From Pseudomonadota bacterium (lineage in GTDB: Bacteria; Pseudomonadota; Alphaproteobacteria; Acetobacterales; Acetobacteraceae): a stretch of DNA of 18,847 bases. The position numbers and the translations under genes are program-made. Shown here piece after piece: positions 1 through 6,859 of the stretch. The DNA lies in the NCBI GenBank assembly GCA_021808055.1, contig JAKBCH010000036.1, positions 1-18,847 of the forward strand, written 5' to 3'. Positions within the stretch are counted from its first letter, which is position 1. Each line of letters begins with the position of its first letter. The notes beneath the pieces were generated by a model, which was not told the origin of the DNA, searched no databases, and was given only the letters and a program-made list of their open reading frames with translations.

Positions 1-2777
1 TCGACATAACAGGCCAGCATGCCGCCGGCGAGACGGTCTGCCTCGCCCAATACCACTAGGTAGCGCCCCTGCGCGGCGGTGGCGGCCTTGTTGAAGGCCG
101 CGGCGAAGGTACTGTCCTGACCGATCCGCAGCTTAATGCGCGAATCCTGCCGGCGCAGCGCGTGCAGCGCAGCAAGGGTTTCTTGCGAGCTGGACCCGGT
201 ATCAGCAATGCACCATTCCCAGGAGGGGTAGGATTGCTGCAGCAACTCGTCGTACAGAGCCTCCAGCTCGGCTGGGTGGGCATTACAGGTAACCGTGAGG
301 ACCGAGAAGAATGGATTGGGCGCGCAAACCGCAATTTCGCCAAGCCTGTCTAGGCCCGGCGAATCAGGGCTGCGCCGCTTTGCCTCCGTGACATAGCCAA
401 GCCGGTAACATTCATCCGCATGCATGTCGGCAAGTGGACGAAAAGCCTGCAGTTTGTCCGCACGATGCTCAGCACCAAGGGCGCAATGGGCTGTAAGCTC
501 CTGAACGAGGCGCGCACCAACAGTTTCGGCGCTCAGCGCTGTGCGCAACTCATCCTGCAAGGCTCGTAACGCCGCCTCTGGCTTGGGCTCTGCAAAAAAG
601 GCCAGCAGACCCGCCTCCATCGCATCAAGGTCAGGTTCCGCCCAGACCGCTTCAGCGCGGTAGGGGCCCATGACGCGGCCGATTTCACGCAGCTTAACCG
701 GTACCAGCGGTGGAATATTCTGGCGCAATAATTCTGTGGCGCCGGCGTAATCCGAACATAGTACCGGCACGCCGAGCAGGATGCTCTCGATGATGTTGAG
801 GCCAAACCCCTCTGAGCGATGCGGCGAGACGTAGAGATCCGCCAGCGCCTTCAAACGGCATAGCTCAGCAAAACTGAACAAGGCATCGATTGTCAACACC
901 TGATCGCTGTTCCTGGCGAGATGCGTCATTGAGATGTCGCGCGAATGGGTTTTTATGACAAAACAGTATTGCTCCGGGTGCAACTGGTTTACGCGCTTTG
1001 CAAGGGCAATGAATATGTCAACGCCTTTGCGGGTGCGATAGGATGAGGCATCCATGATGAACAAGATGATCTTCCTGCCTCGCGCTTTTTCGGCCGCCAG
1101 GCGCTCGATCCAATCATTGCTGGCGTTTTCTGCAAGCCCAGCCCGCAACGCCGCCTCATCAACCACGTAAGGAATGGTCCGTACCGGGCGGGCGGTAGAA
1201 AGGGCAAACGCCTCGGTACAAAAATCGCTGGGGCAGATAATGAGGTCGAATGCCGAGAGCATGGCGCGCCATTCCGGCAACGGTGCCGGTAACTCCCACA
1301 CCCAGGCACCAACATTGGCGCGGTGGTTGAATATCTCTGTTCCATATTGATCAACCAGGGTCTGAACCAGATCGGCATTGATGCAGAACAGGTTGATCGA
1401 GTACTTCAAATCTTCGGCGCAGAAAATTTCCCCCGGCAGATCCAGGCTCACGAGCCTGGATACATCGTACGGGTCAACCGGAATGCCGACAGCGCGCAGC
1501 GCGGCCATATACCCCCTGGCCGCGGTGCCAAGGCCACTGGAAGAGCTCAGCGGGCCAAAATAATTAACACCGCTTTTCCAGGTCAGCACATCTTCGAGAC
1601 CGACCGTACGGTCGCTGAAAACATTAGAACCAAGGGCAACGCGATGCTCCTTGCGGCCGAAATCCTGCCAATGCGCTTTTGCAACACCCGGCGTATCGCC
1701 AAACGCTTTGCCAACATCAATATTTACGGCAAGATACAATTTCGCATCAAAACTGCCGCCCAATTCGGGCGGTTGAATATAAGATCTGAGCCCATCGGCA
1801 ATCTCGTCTCGCGATGCCGCGTGCGGCGCGGTGCGCAGGTAACGCTGCACCGCGCAGATTTCAGCATGGGGCCGCATGTGGCCCTGATAGCGCTTATCAG
1901 GCAGGGCCTTCGCAAAATGCACCCAAGGATCTGCGTCCGGTGCCGGCATATCCGTGAATGCGGCGATGCTCGGCACCCTACCCTCGCGAAACCCGGTGAT
2001 CAGATAATGCTCCAACCCGGATTTAAGCCGGGAGCGCCGTACAAGCTGATGCACGTCTGGGTAGACGGTTAAGTAAAAAGCCTCGTCGAACCACCAAACT
2101 AGGGGCGCAAGCCCAACCTGCCCGCCGCGCAACCATGCGGCTTCATCGCCATGCCCTAAGTCAGCGAGCGTACCCGGCAGATTGGTCTGTTTTCCGAGCC
2201 CTCCAAAAAACAAGAAATGCATGAAGCCCGAGCTGATCTCGCCACGGCCGATGGCCGCGGCGACTTGCGGATGAGCGAGGCGGTAACGCTCTTCATTGAA
2301 AGTACCGGAGGGTGACAATGCCCGCAGCCGGTGATGATCAAGGTAAATCTCGAAGACCTCATAATCCGAGCAGTCTTCCAGCTCCGGCATGTCGGCGGTG
2401 TAGAGAGTACGGAAGGCACCTGGTGAAAACCAGCGGTTTGGCACAAAGCGTCGCTCGGGCGGCAGTGTTGCGAAATAGGTAAGCAGATCCTCCTCCGGCG
2501 GCGTTTCCCGTGCGATGCGCGCAAGATGATGGGAGACGTAGTCTGGATCAAAATAGAGCGAGGGAGAGCGTTTTTCCTTCAACCCATAATCAAGAAAATG
2601 CTGGCGCGCATCGAAACTGGCATTAACGTTCTTGGCCTCGGCGATATCCGGATTCATGCACAGATAGAAGGACTCATCAAAAAAACGGATGATGACGCTC
2701 TCGGAGGTCTCAGCGCTGTTCAGGCCAAACGGGTCATTCGGATTTAAATACGAAACCGGCAGCTCGGGAAGGAGCAT
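1..2777 (-). CDS. Giant multidomain glycosyltransferase (repeats + GT4 + GT2), C-terminus beyond the left edge
   Basis: An open frame of 925 codons runs from the ATG at 2777 to the left edge without a stop. A GAGG Shine-Dalgarno lies 5 bases before the ATG, inside the end of the ACP gene. Residues about 30-390 hold four copies of a degenerate repeat (Phe/Tyr-Asp-x-x-Tyr-x, NPD-like, then HFL/HYL-x-x-G and EGR-like). Residues about 400-720 are a GT4 (GT-B) domain with PLSSSSGLG near the start and SPHRSEGFGLN followed by an EX7E acidic pair near residue 650. A GT2 (GT-A) domain starts near residue 818 (PFFSVLTVTCNA). Its motifs are degenerate: ADTGSS and LGEADRL stand where the paralogue at 9804-13826 has SDDGST and VDHDDRI. 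It is colinear with that paralogue throughout. Role: probably transfers sugars during glycan assembly at the cytoplasmic side of the inner membrane. Acceptor and donor are unknown. Confidence 0.9.
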   Translation of the reverse strand, partial: MLLPELPVSYLNPNDPFGLNSAETSESVIIRFFDESFYLCMNPDIAEAKNVNASFDARQHFLDYGLKEKRSPSLYFDPDYVSHHLARIARETPPEEDLLTYFATLPPERRFVPNRWFSPGAFRTLYTADMPELEDCSDYEVFEIYLDHHRLRALSPSGTFNEERYRLAHPQVAAAIGRGEISSGFMHFLFFGGLGKQTNLPGTLADLGHGDEAAWLRGGQVGLAPLVWWFDEAFYLTVYPDVHQLVRRSRLKSGLEHYLITGFREGRVPSIAAFTDMPAPDADPWVHFAKALPDKRYQGHMRPHAEICAVQRYLRTAPHAASRDEIADGLRSYIQPPELGGSFDAKLYLAVNIDVGKAFGDTPGVAKAHWQDFGRKEHRVALGSNVFSDRTVGLEDVLTWKSGVNYFGPLSSSSGLGTAARGYMAALRAVGIPVDPYDVSRLVSLDLPGEIFCAEDLKYSINLFCINADLVQTLVDQYGTEIFNHRANVGAWVWELPAPLPEWRAMLSAFDLIICPSDFCTEAFALSTARPVRTIPYVVDEAALRAGLAENASNDWIERLAAEKARGRKIILFIMDASSYRTRKGVDIFIALAKRVNQLHPEQYCFVIKTHSRDISMTHLARNSDQVLTIDALFSFAELCRLKALADLYVSPHRSEGFGLNIIESILLGVPVLCSDYAGATELLRQNIPPLVPVKLREIGRVMGPYRAEAVWAEPDLDAMEAGLLAFFAEPKPEAALRALQDELRTALSAETVGARLVQELTAHCALGAEHRADKLQAFRPLADMHADECYRLGYVTEAKRRSPDSPGLDRLGEIAVCAPNPFFSVLTVTCNAHPAELEALYDELLQQSYPSWEWCIADTGSSSQETLAALHALRRQDSRIKLRIGQDSTFAAAFNKAATAAQGRYLVVLGEADRLAGGMLACYV

Positions 2778-2784
2778 GGCAGCC

Positions 2785-3021
2785 TCAAGCCGACAGGGTT
2801 TGGCAGAGCCGGGCCAGATCGGCCGCGGTTACGACCGGACCAAGTTGCTTGCGGGTGATGTTCACGCCGAAAGTAGCCTCGATGCTCAAGATAACGCCGG
2901 CAAGTGTGGCTGAATCCCAGCCGGGAAGATCGTCAAGCTCCGTATGCGCCGCAAGCGGGACCGGCGGGCAGCCCAACTCTTCACCCAGAATTTCACTCAG
3001 CGTCATATATATATCGTTCAT
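2785..3021 (-). CDS. Stand-alone acyl carrier protein
   Basis: A 78-residue acidic protein with the ACP signature: a GWDSATL motif whose Ser37 is the likely 4'-phosphopantetheine attachment site, followed by a helix (ILSIEATFGV) typical of ACP helix II and a short C-terminal helix. I chose the ATG at 3021 because it makes an ATGA overlap with the stop of the upstream NCEFG gene, which indicates translational coupling. A longer in-frame start would only add residues overlapping that gene. The giant GT gene starts 7 bases after its stop. It would carry an acyl or aminoacyl group as a thioester in the cytoplasm, and the acyl-AMP ligase at 13999-15714 is the obvious candidate to load it. It is not near fatty-acid synthesis genes, so it is probably a specialised carrier rather than AcpP. 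Confidence 0.85.
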   Translation of the reverse strand: MNDIYMTLSEILGEELGCPPVPLAAHTELDDLPGWDSATLAGVILSIEATFGVNITRKQLGPVVTAADLARLCQTLSA

Positions 3022-3734
3022 GAAACATCCGCGCACCGCGCGCCCCCCGCAGAGTTGGATAACAGCCCGGCGCGCCATATGGTGTAGGCGCGCCGGCAAA
3101 TTTCGGACCATACAGGAGAGGGTGGCAGGGAAGCGGCATCATAGGGACTAAACTTGTCGATATAGCCGCGCAAATATGATGGACCAACCTGTTCAACCTG
3201 ACCAACACGATTTCCTGTCTCGTCATGAACCACATGCAGCAGCACCGCCGGACCATGCGCGCTGATCCCGTTCAAGATCGGCGTGATGTCGGATCGGTCT
3301 GTAAGGTTATTATTTTTGAAAACCAAAATGCGATGGCCAGACGCCAGATCCTCCAAGAAAAGACGCTGCATCAAGGCTAATTTTTTCAATTCGCGCATGT
3401 AGAGGCGCAACATTTCCATGTCGCCTTCGAACTGGCCGGTATGGGTAAGAAAGTTATACGGACGCGAAACCACCACATATTCGCCGCGTGGCTTGAACGG
3501 ATAGAGCTCGATGTCGATCGTGTTTGGACTTTTGACCTGCGCAAAGCCTTCCCTAAGGCCGAGCGCAAGACCTGGTAAACCGATACCTGTGAAACGCAGT
3601 AGATCCATCGGTTCGGCACCAGCCTGCCGCTGCATCATTCCAAACTCACAATTATCGCCGATGCTTAGAAAATATGCCGCCAAGACATCGTCGCTCAACT
3701 CCTCCTCCGGCGGCGGCGGCGGCAGTTTCTCCAC
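3018..3734 (-). CDS. Uncharacterised NCEFG-motif protein (papain-like/DUF1796-type?), probably the 3' part of a frameshifted gene
   Basis: A 238-residue reading frame if started at the GTG at 3734, which lacks a convincing ribosome site. It opens with a Pro5-Glu3 linker, then SIGDNCEFG with Cys29, GAEPMDLLRF, GEYVVVSRPYNF, ILVFKNNN and a C-terminal segment with LRGYIDKFSPYD. The SxGxNC...DLLR pattern recalls DUF1796-type predicted papain-like proteins found in polysaccharide clusters. The assignment is from memory of the motif and the function is unknown. Without a start codon, the frame extends upstream to a stop at 3831-3833 and encodes RALTILEALIRPTLPLAVEK just before this point. That stretch fits the missing end of the preceding domain, so the true protein is probably about 396 residues starting at 4207. 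It overlaps the ACP start by ATGA. Confidence 0.6.
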   Translation of the reverse strand: MEKLPPPPPEEELSDDVLAAYFLSIGDNCEFGMMQRQAGAEPMDLLRFTGIGLPGLALGLREGFAQVKSPNTIDIELYPFKPRGEYVVVSRPYNFLTHTGQFEGDMEMLRLYMRELKKLALMQRLFLEDLASGHRILVFKNNNLTDRSDITPILNGISAHGPAVLLHVVHDETGNRVGQVEQVGPSYLRGYIDKFSPYDAASLPPSPVWSEICRRAYTIWRAGLLSNSAGGARCADVS

Positions 3735-4207
3735 TGCGAGGGGCAGTGTTGGCCGGATAAGCGCTTCCAGAATCGTGAGCGCGCGAACCCCACAGAACGC
3801 TCGCGCGCCTCCTGTGACGCCGAGATCAGATCAGGACGCACGACATCAGGATGGTCGAATTCCAACTCCAGATCCGGACGTTGCGCTGCCAACGCCGCCG
3901 AAACGTAAATTGAAACTCCGGTTTGATTAGATAGGAAAACCAGACGTTGCGTAACTCCATTTACCCGGACCCGTAAAGTCTGCTTGGTCAGCAATGGTGG
4001 CGCCAGGAAGGGAAGCACCTCCAGCAGCAGTAATAGATCACCAGACAAGGCATCGCCGGAAAAAAACGCGCGCGGCAGCACGAGCCGGCTGCTGCGCCCT
4101 TGCGGCCAGCGCACGCCTTGCTCGGGTTCAGCCCATCCCGGTAGAGCTTTCGCGTTCTCCTCTCCCGTTTCAGCAAAACTGAAAGTTGAAATATGTTTCA
4201 ATTGCAT
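3695..4207 (-). CDS. N-terminal beta-sandwich-like domain, probably the 5' part of the frameshifted NCEFG gene
   Basis: A 170-residue frame from an ATG at 4207 with only a weak ribosome site. Residues about 30-135 look like a beta-sandwich accessory domain of the kind seen in alphaproteobacterial glycan proteins: GVRWPQGRSSRLVLP, then a Leu-rich strand, LRVRVNGVTQRLVFL and LELEFDHPDVVRPDLIS. After residue 140 the sequence becomes implausible and ends in Arg7-Ser, because the (CGG)5 tract is being read in the wrong frame. The expected final strand is encoded in the neighbouring frame. The frame overlaps the 3018-3734 frame by 40 bases. I infer a single original gene, with the 170-residue product being a truncation or a sequencing artefact. 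The stop of the GT2-methyltransferase gene lies 58 bases upstream. Confidence 0.5.
   Translation of the reverse strand: MQLKHISTFSFAETGEENAKALPGWAEPEQGVRWPQGRSSRLVLPRAFFSGDALSGDLLLLLEVLPFLAPPLLTKQTLRVRVNGVTQRLVFLSNQTGVSIYVSAALAAQRPDLELEFDHPDVVRPDLISASQEARERSVGFARSRFWKRLSGQHCPSQWRNCRRRRRRRS
3699..3722. repeat. Short trinucleotide tract (CTC)3(CGG)5
   Basis: Twenty-four bases of perfect trinucleotide repeats. In the NCEFG frame they encode Pro5 followed by Glu3, a plausible hinge between the beta-sandwich and NCEFG domains. In the frame of the 170-residue product the same bases encode the poly-Arg tail. Length changes here would add or remove residues but not shift the frame. Confidence 0.85.
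3788..3791 (-). other. Suspected frameshift site (run of four G on the minus strand)
   Basis: On the minus strand the codons are GTG GGG TTC in the 4207 frame. Adding one G to the run would give GTG GGG GTT CGC GCG CTC ACG, joining the beta-sandwich domain to its predicted last strand and on to the NCEFG domain without interruption. This is not a canonical X-XXY-YYZ slippery heptamer, so a mutation or homopolymer sequencing error is more likely than programmed frameshifting. Confidence 0.55.
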
Positions 4208-4265
4208 CGAGAGAACTCTAAGCCAAAGGAGGCGTCACGTCACGTTGATTTTGTAACAATCCGGA
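4208..4265 (-). promoter_or_regulatory. Intergenic gap with a CACGTCACGT element
   Basis: This 58-base gap lies between the GT2-methyltransferase stop and the ATG at 4207. It carries CACGTCACGT (4236-4245, plus strand), which matches CACGTAACGT of the 6799-6809 palindrome at 9 of 10 positions. I see no convincing -35/-10 pair or terminator hairpin. It may be only an operon spacer. Confidence 0.2.
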
Positions 4266-6071
4266 CTATCTGCGCGCCACAATCGTATAAAGCTTCCAAT
4301 CCTGGTCTGGCATGAAACGCTGTGTGTGATGCGTTAATGTCAGAGACTGGAAGCCGAGCAACTGAAGAATTTCCTTTGTTAATGCCTCCGGTACAAACCA
4401 CCATGTATCCAGAGGGCCACGATTTATGAACCGGGGCAGGAAATGCATGCACGGCTCATTCAACAAGGGAGAGTCTGCGGGCAGAAAATGCGCTGCCGCA
4501 ATGTCGGTAATCACCAGGGTGTTTTGTGTCCTAGCCGCGGCTTGCGCCAAGGCGCGGTAGGGGTCGCGCAGATGCAAGAGCACAGAATTTAAGGTCACAA
4601 TATCGTAGGTGAGTGGAATTTTATCCAGCTCGTAAACAGTACCGTAAACCACCTTGGCCTTCGCGCCGAGACGGGCACGAGTAAACCACCAGGCGTTGTT
4701 GATCATACGCACAGCACTGCGACGGGGGATAAGAAGCTCCTCCTTGCTGAAGCCAGGGCAGTCCACAATATCCCAGTCCTGGGTCTCATCCAGGTCGAAG
4801 GAGGTGACATCGGCACCCTGGCTTTCCATCCAGAAGCTGAGCGCGCCGCTGGCCGGCCCAACCTCCAGCACACGCTTGCCGCGCAGGTCCACATTGCCAA
4901 GATAGGTGTTTTCATGGCCGCGCAGATCCCACTGGCCGAGCACCTCACCATACCCGGGTATATCCATGCAATGATAAAAAATGCAGTCTTCAGCGCTCTT
5001 TACCTGCCGCTCGGGCGCGTAGAGTACTTTCGTCTCAGCCTTTGGCGCCGCCGGTGCTGGGGTGGTTAACGTCCCCGCCTTCGGCATCGCCGCTGCGCGC
5101 GCGGGCTCCGACGCGGATCGCAAGGCGGCATAATAATTTTCGATCGCACGACCAAGAGATTCATGCAGGGCATCGCCCTGGAAGCTGGCCGCCAGCTCAG
5201 CCAACTGCCCATATTGCGTCTCCGGCAGCGCCAATACGCCTTGCTGCATCAGCGCTGGTACCGCCGCCTCACGAAAGCTCTGACGTCGGAATTCCTGCTG
5301 TAATTGCGCCTCATCCAGCTCCAGCCAACGGCGCCAATGCCACGCCTGGCGGGGATGAAAACGCTCGCCATAGGTGGCGAACACATTGCGCAAGGCCGCG
5401 ATTTTGGCAATAAAGCGGGCCTCGGTTGTAAACGGCGCATGCAGGATCAGCAGATCATCCGGCCGGTGCCAGCGCAACGCCGGGTTGCTGGCGGTGATGC
5501 TATGGCCACCGGCGCCAACAGCCTCTATCAACGCGGTGCGGACCATGAGTTTTGGCGCGTCCAGCCCCATGATCCACGGAATTTGCGTATCACCGGCAAG
5601 ATACGCCGCTTCGATGTCTTCACGCCGGCTGATCAAAGGCAGTTTTTCCGGCGCGGAGAGGTCTGGCACGCGAAAGCTGCCGTCGGCGGCGCGCAACACC
5701 GGCGTGTTGAACCGTTCCGTGATGAACAAATCCTTGTCCTGCAGGTGCGCCAACAGGGCTAAATTCGAGCCGCGCGGCAGCCAGAATTCATCCGAATCCG
5801 AAAACAAAGTCCATTCCGGCGCGCACCAGTTGTTCAGCTGACGCAGCGCCTCGGTAAAATACAAGAATGGATCTTTTGCGCCGTGGGCGGAGAAGATTCG
5901 CACCCGTTCATCCTGTGAGAACGCCTCGGCTAGTGTCTCGGCCTCCTTGTTCAGCGACACGAAGATGCGCTCAACCCCGACGCCAAGATGATGGCGGATG
6001 GATTGATCGAGCAGTTCCGGTGTATCGGAATGGCCTATCACGGCGGCGAAACGTGTTGCCTGACCTGTCAT
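4266..6071 (-). CDS. GT2-family glycosyltransferase fused to a SAM-dependent methyltransferase
   Basis: 601 residues from an ATG at 6071. A GAGGAG sequence lies 12 bases upstream, over the end of the preceding gene. Residues about 5-250 are a GT-A-type glycosyltransferase (GT2_4/GT92-like): an N-terminal FAAVIGHSD strand, FVSLNKEAE, and FSDSDEFWLP with the DSD metal-binding motif at residues 92-94. An Ala/Pro/Thr-rich linker at about 315-345 joins a C-terminal class I methyltransferase domain. That domain has WDLRGHENTYLGN, motif I VLEVGPASGA near residue 400, an acidic FDLDE strand, NNAWWFTRARLG and YDIVTLNSVLLHL. The methyltransferase half is clearly homologous to the first domain of the protein at 6860-8440. 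It would add a sugar and methylate the glycan, with the order and position unknown. The hydroxylase gene ends 9 bases upstream, so they are probably co-transcribed. Confidence 0.88.
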   Translation of the reverse strand: MTGQATRFAAVIGHSDTPELLDQSIRHHLGVGVERIFVSLNKEAETLAEAFSQDERVRIFSAHGAKDPFLYFTEALRQLNNWCAPEWTLFSDSDEFWLPRGSNLALLAHLQDKDLFITERFNTPVLRAADGSFRVPDLSAPEKLPLISRREDIEAAYLAGDTQIPWIMGLDAPKLMVRTALIEAVGAGGHSITASNPALRWHRPDDLLILHAPFTTEARFIAKIAALRNVFATYGERFHPRQAWHWRRWLELDEAQLQQEFRRQSFREAAVPALMQQGVLALPETQYGQLAELAASFQGDALHESLGRAIENYYAALRSASEPARAAAMPKAGTLTTPAPAAPKAETKVLYAPERQVKSAEDCIFYHCMDIPGYGEVLGQWDLRGHENTYLGNVDLRGKRVLEVGPASGALSFWMESQGADVTSFDLDETQDWDIVDCPGFSKEELLIPRRSAVRMINNAWWFTRARLGAKAKVVYGTVYELDKIPLTYDIVTLNSVLLHLRDPYRALAQAAARTQNTLVITDIAAAHFLPADSPLLNEPCMHFLPRFINRGPLDTWWFVPEALTKEILQLLGFQSLTLTHHTQRFMPDQDWKLYTIVARR

Positions 6072-6080
6072 GAAGTTGAC

Positions 6081-6695
6081 TTACTCCTCGTAACGCACTT
6101 CGCGCGGATTGAATTCAAGATACAAGATCGTCCGGTCCGTATCGCCCATATTAATTGCGAAATGTTCAACAGAGCCGTCGAAAATTAATACGTCTCCGGC
6201 ACGTTCCTCTCGCGACATGCCCCCACCACAAAGATAACTGCAACGGGGCGCCACCTCAAGGCCGAGATGCAGGGTCAACAGCCGACCATCCATCTCTGGA
6301 TGGTTGTGCGGGCGAACAAAGCCGCCCGGCCGCAGCAATGAAAACGCAGACACCTCGCAGCCGCGCAGACGTGAAAGCAAACGCGCGGTGGCCGGCAGCG
6401 CGCTTTCCGCGCCATCAGGCAGCATCCCTTTGTATGAAAGCCCAAAGGTAAGCCAATCTTGATTCGGCTCCGTCGAGTCAACCTGCCAGGATGCAGTCCA
6501 TCCCATCTCACGCATCATGCGCTCCACCTGGAATTCAAGCGCGCCGATGCGGTGCAGGTCGAGCAATGGCGCATTGAGCTCAAGAAATTCCTGGCGCAAA
6601 AACCGCCAGCGGCTTTGTAGCGCCCCAACGAATGGAAAATCCGCCGGATCACGAAACATATTGGAACCAGCACTGAGATAGCGCAACGCCAGCAC
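6081..6695 (-). CDS. Aspartyl/asparaginyl beta-hydroxylase-family dioxygenase (LpxO-related superfamily)
   Basis: 204 residues if started at the GTG at 6695, which has AGG three bases upstream. The ATG at 6659 (residue 13) is an alternative with a poorer ribosome site. The Fe(II)/2-oxoglutarate fold motifs are visible: VRPHNHPE with His130, TLHLGLEV, then GDVLIFDGSVEHFAINMGD with His178, and TDRTILYLEF with Arg188 as the likely 2-oxoglutarate anchor. Known members hydroxylate Asp/Asn side chains or, as in LpxO, the 2-position of a lipid A acyl chain. No membrane segment is visible, unlike LpxO. It is the first gene of the minus-strand operon and sits with an ACP and an acyl-AMP ligase in the same cluster, so an acyl or aminoacyl substrate is plausible but unproven. 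Confidence 0.85.
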   Translation of the reverse strand: MLALRYLSAGSNMFRDPADFPFVGALQSRWRFLRQEFLELNAPLLDLHRIGALEFQVERMMREMGWTASWQVDSTEPNQDWLTFGLSYKGMLPDGAESALPATARLLSRLRGCEVSAFSLLRPGGFVRPHNHPEMDGRLLTLHLGLEVAPRCSYLCGGGMSREERAGDVLIFDGSVEHFAINMGDTDRTILYLEFNPREVRYEE

Positions 6696-6765
6696 TTACC
6701 TGGAACAAAAAATTTTCTGCTGAAACCAACGCTCCCCCGCCATGCTATTTCCTCGCATTTGCGAT

Positions 6766-6793
6766 TTGCGCAGCCGCGAGTCTGGGCTATAAT
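6766..6793 (+). promoter_or_regulatory. Candidate sigma70-type promoter for the double-methyltransferase gene
   Basis: A perfect TATAAT at 6788-6793 is preceded, with a 16-base spacer, by TTGCGC at 6766-6771 (three of six matches to TTGACA). The predicted start near 6800 leaves a leader of about 60 bases before the ATG at 6860. The 164-base region 6696-6859 separates divergent genes. On the minus strand the same A/T block reads TATTAT and could serve the opposite operon, but I see no good -35 for it. Confidence 0.5.
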
Positions 6794-6798
6794 AAAGC

Positions 6799-6809
6799 CA
6801 CGTAACGTG
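6799..6809. promoter_or_regulatory. Palindromic operator candidate CACGTAACGTG
   Basis: A perfect inverted repeat, CACGT-A-ACGTG, overlies the predicted transcription start of the plus-strand gene. That is the usual place for a repressor site. It lies between two divergent units and could control both. No regulator gene is present in the window, so the binding protein is unknown. Confidence 0.4.
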
Positions 6810-6859
6810 CCTTGTTATTGTATCAGCATTGTCGCGGCCGCGAAAGGGATAACGCCGGA

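Noticed and set aside
1323..2072. A 249-codon plus-strand frame
   Set aside because: It lies antisense to the left-edge giant GT, whose minus-strand translation matches the paralogue over its whole length. The plus-strand product has no recognisable motif.
3785..3793. Programmed -1 ribosomal frameshift at GTGGGGTTC
   Set aside because: The sequence does not fit the X-XXY-YYZ slippery pattern and I see no clear downstream pseudoknot. Mutation or homopolymer error is simpler.
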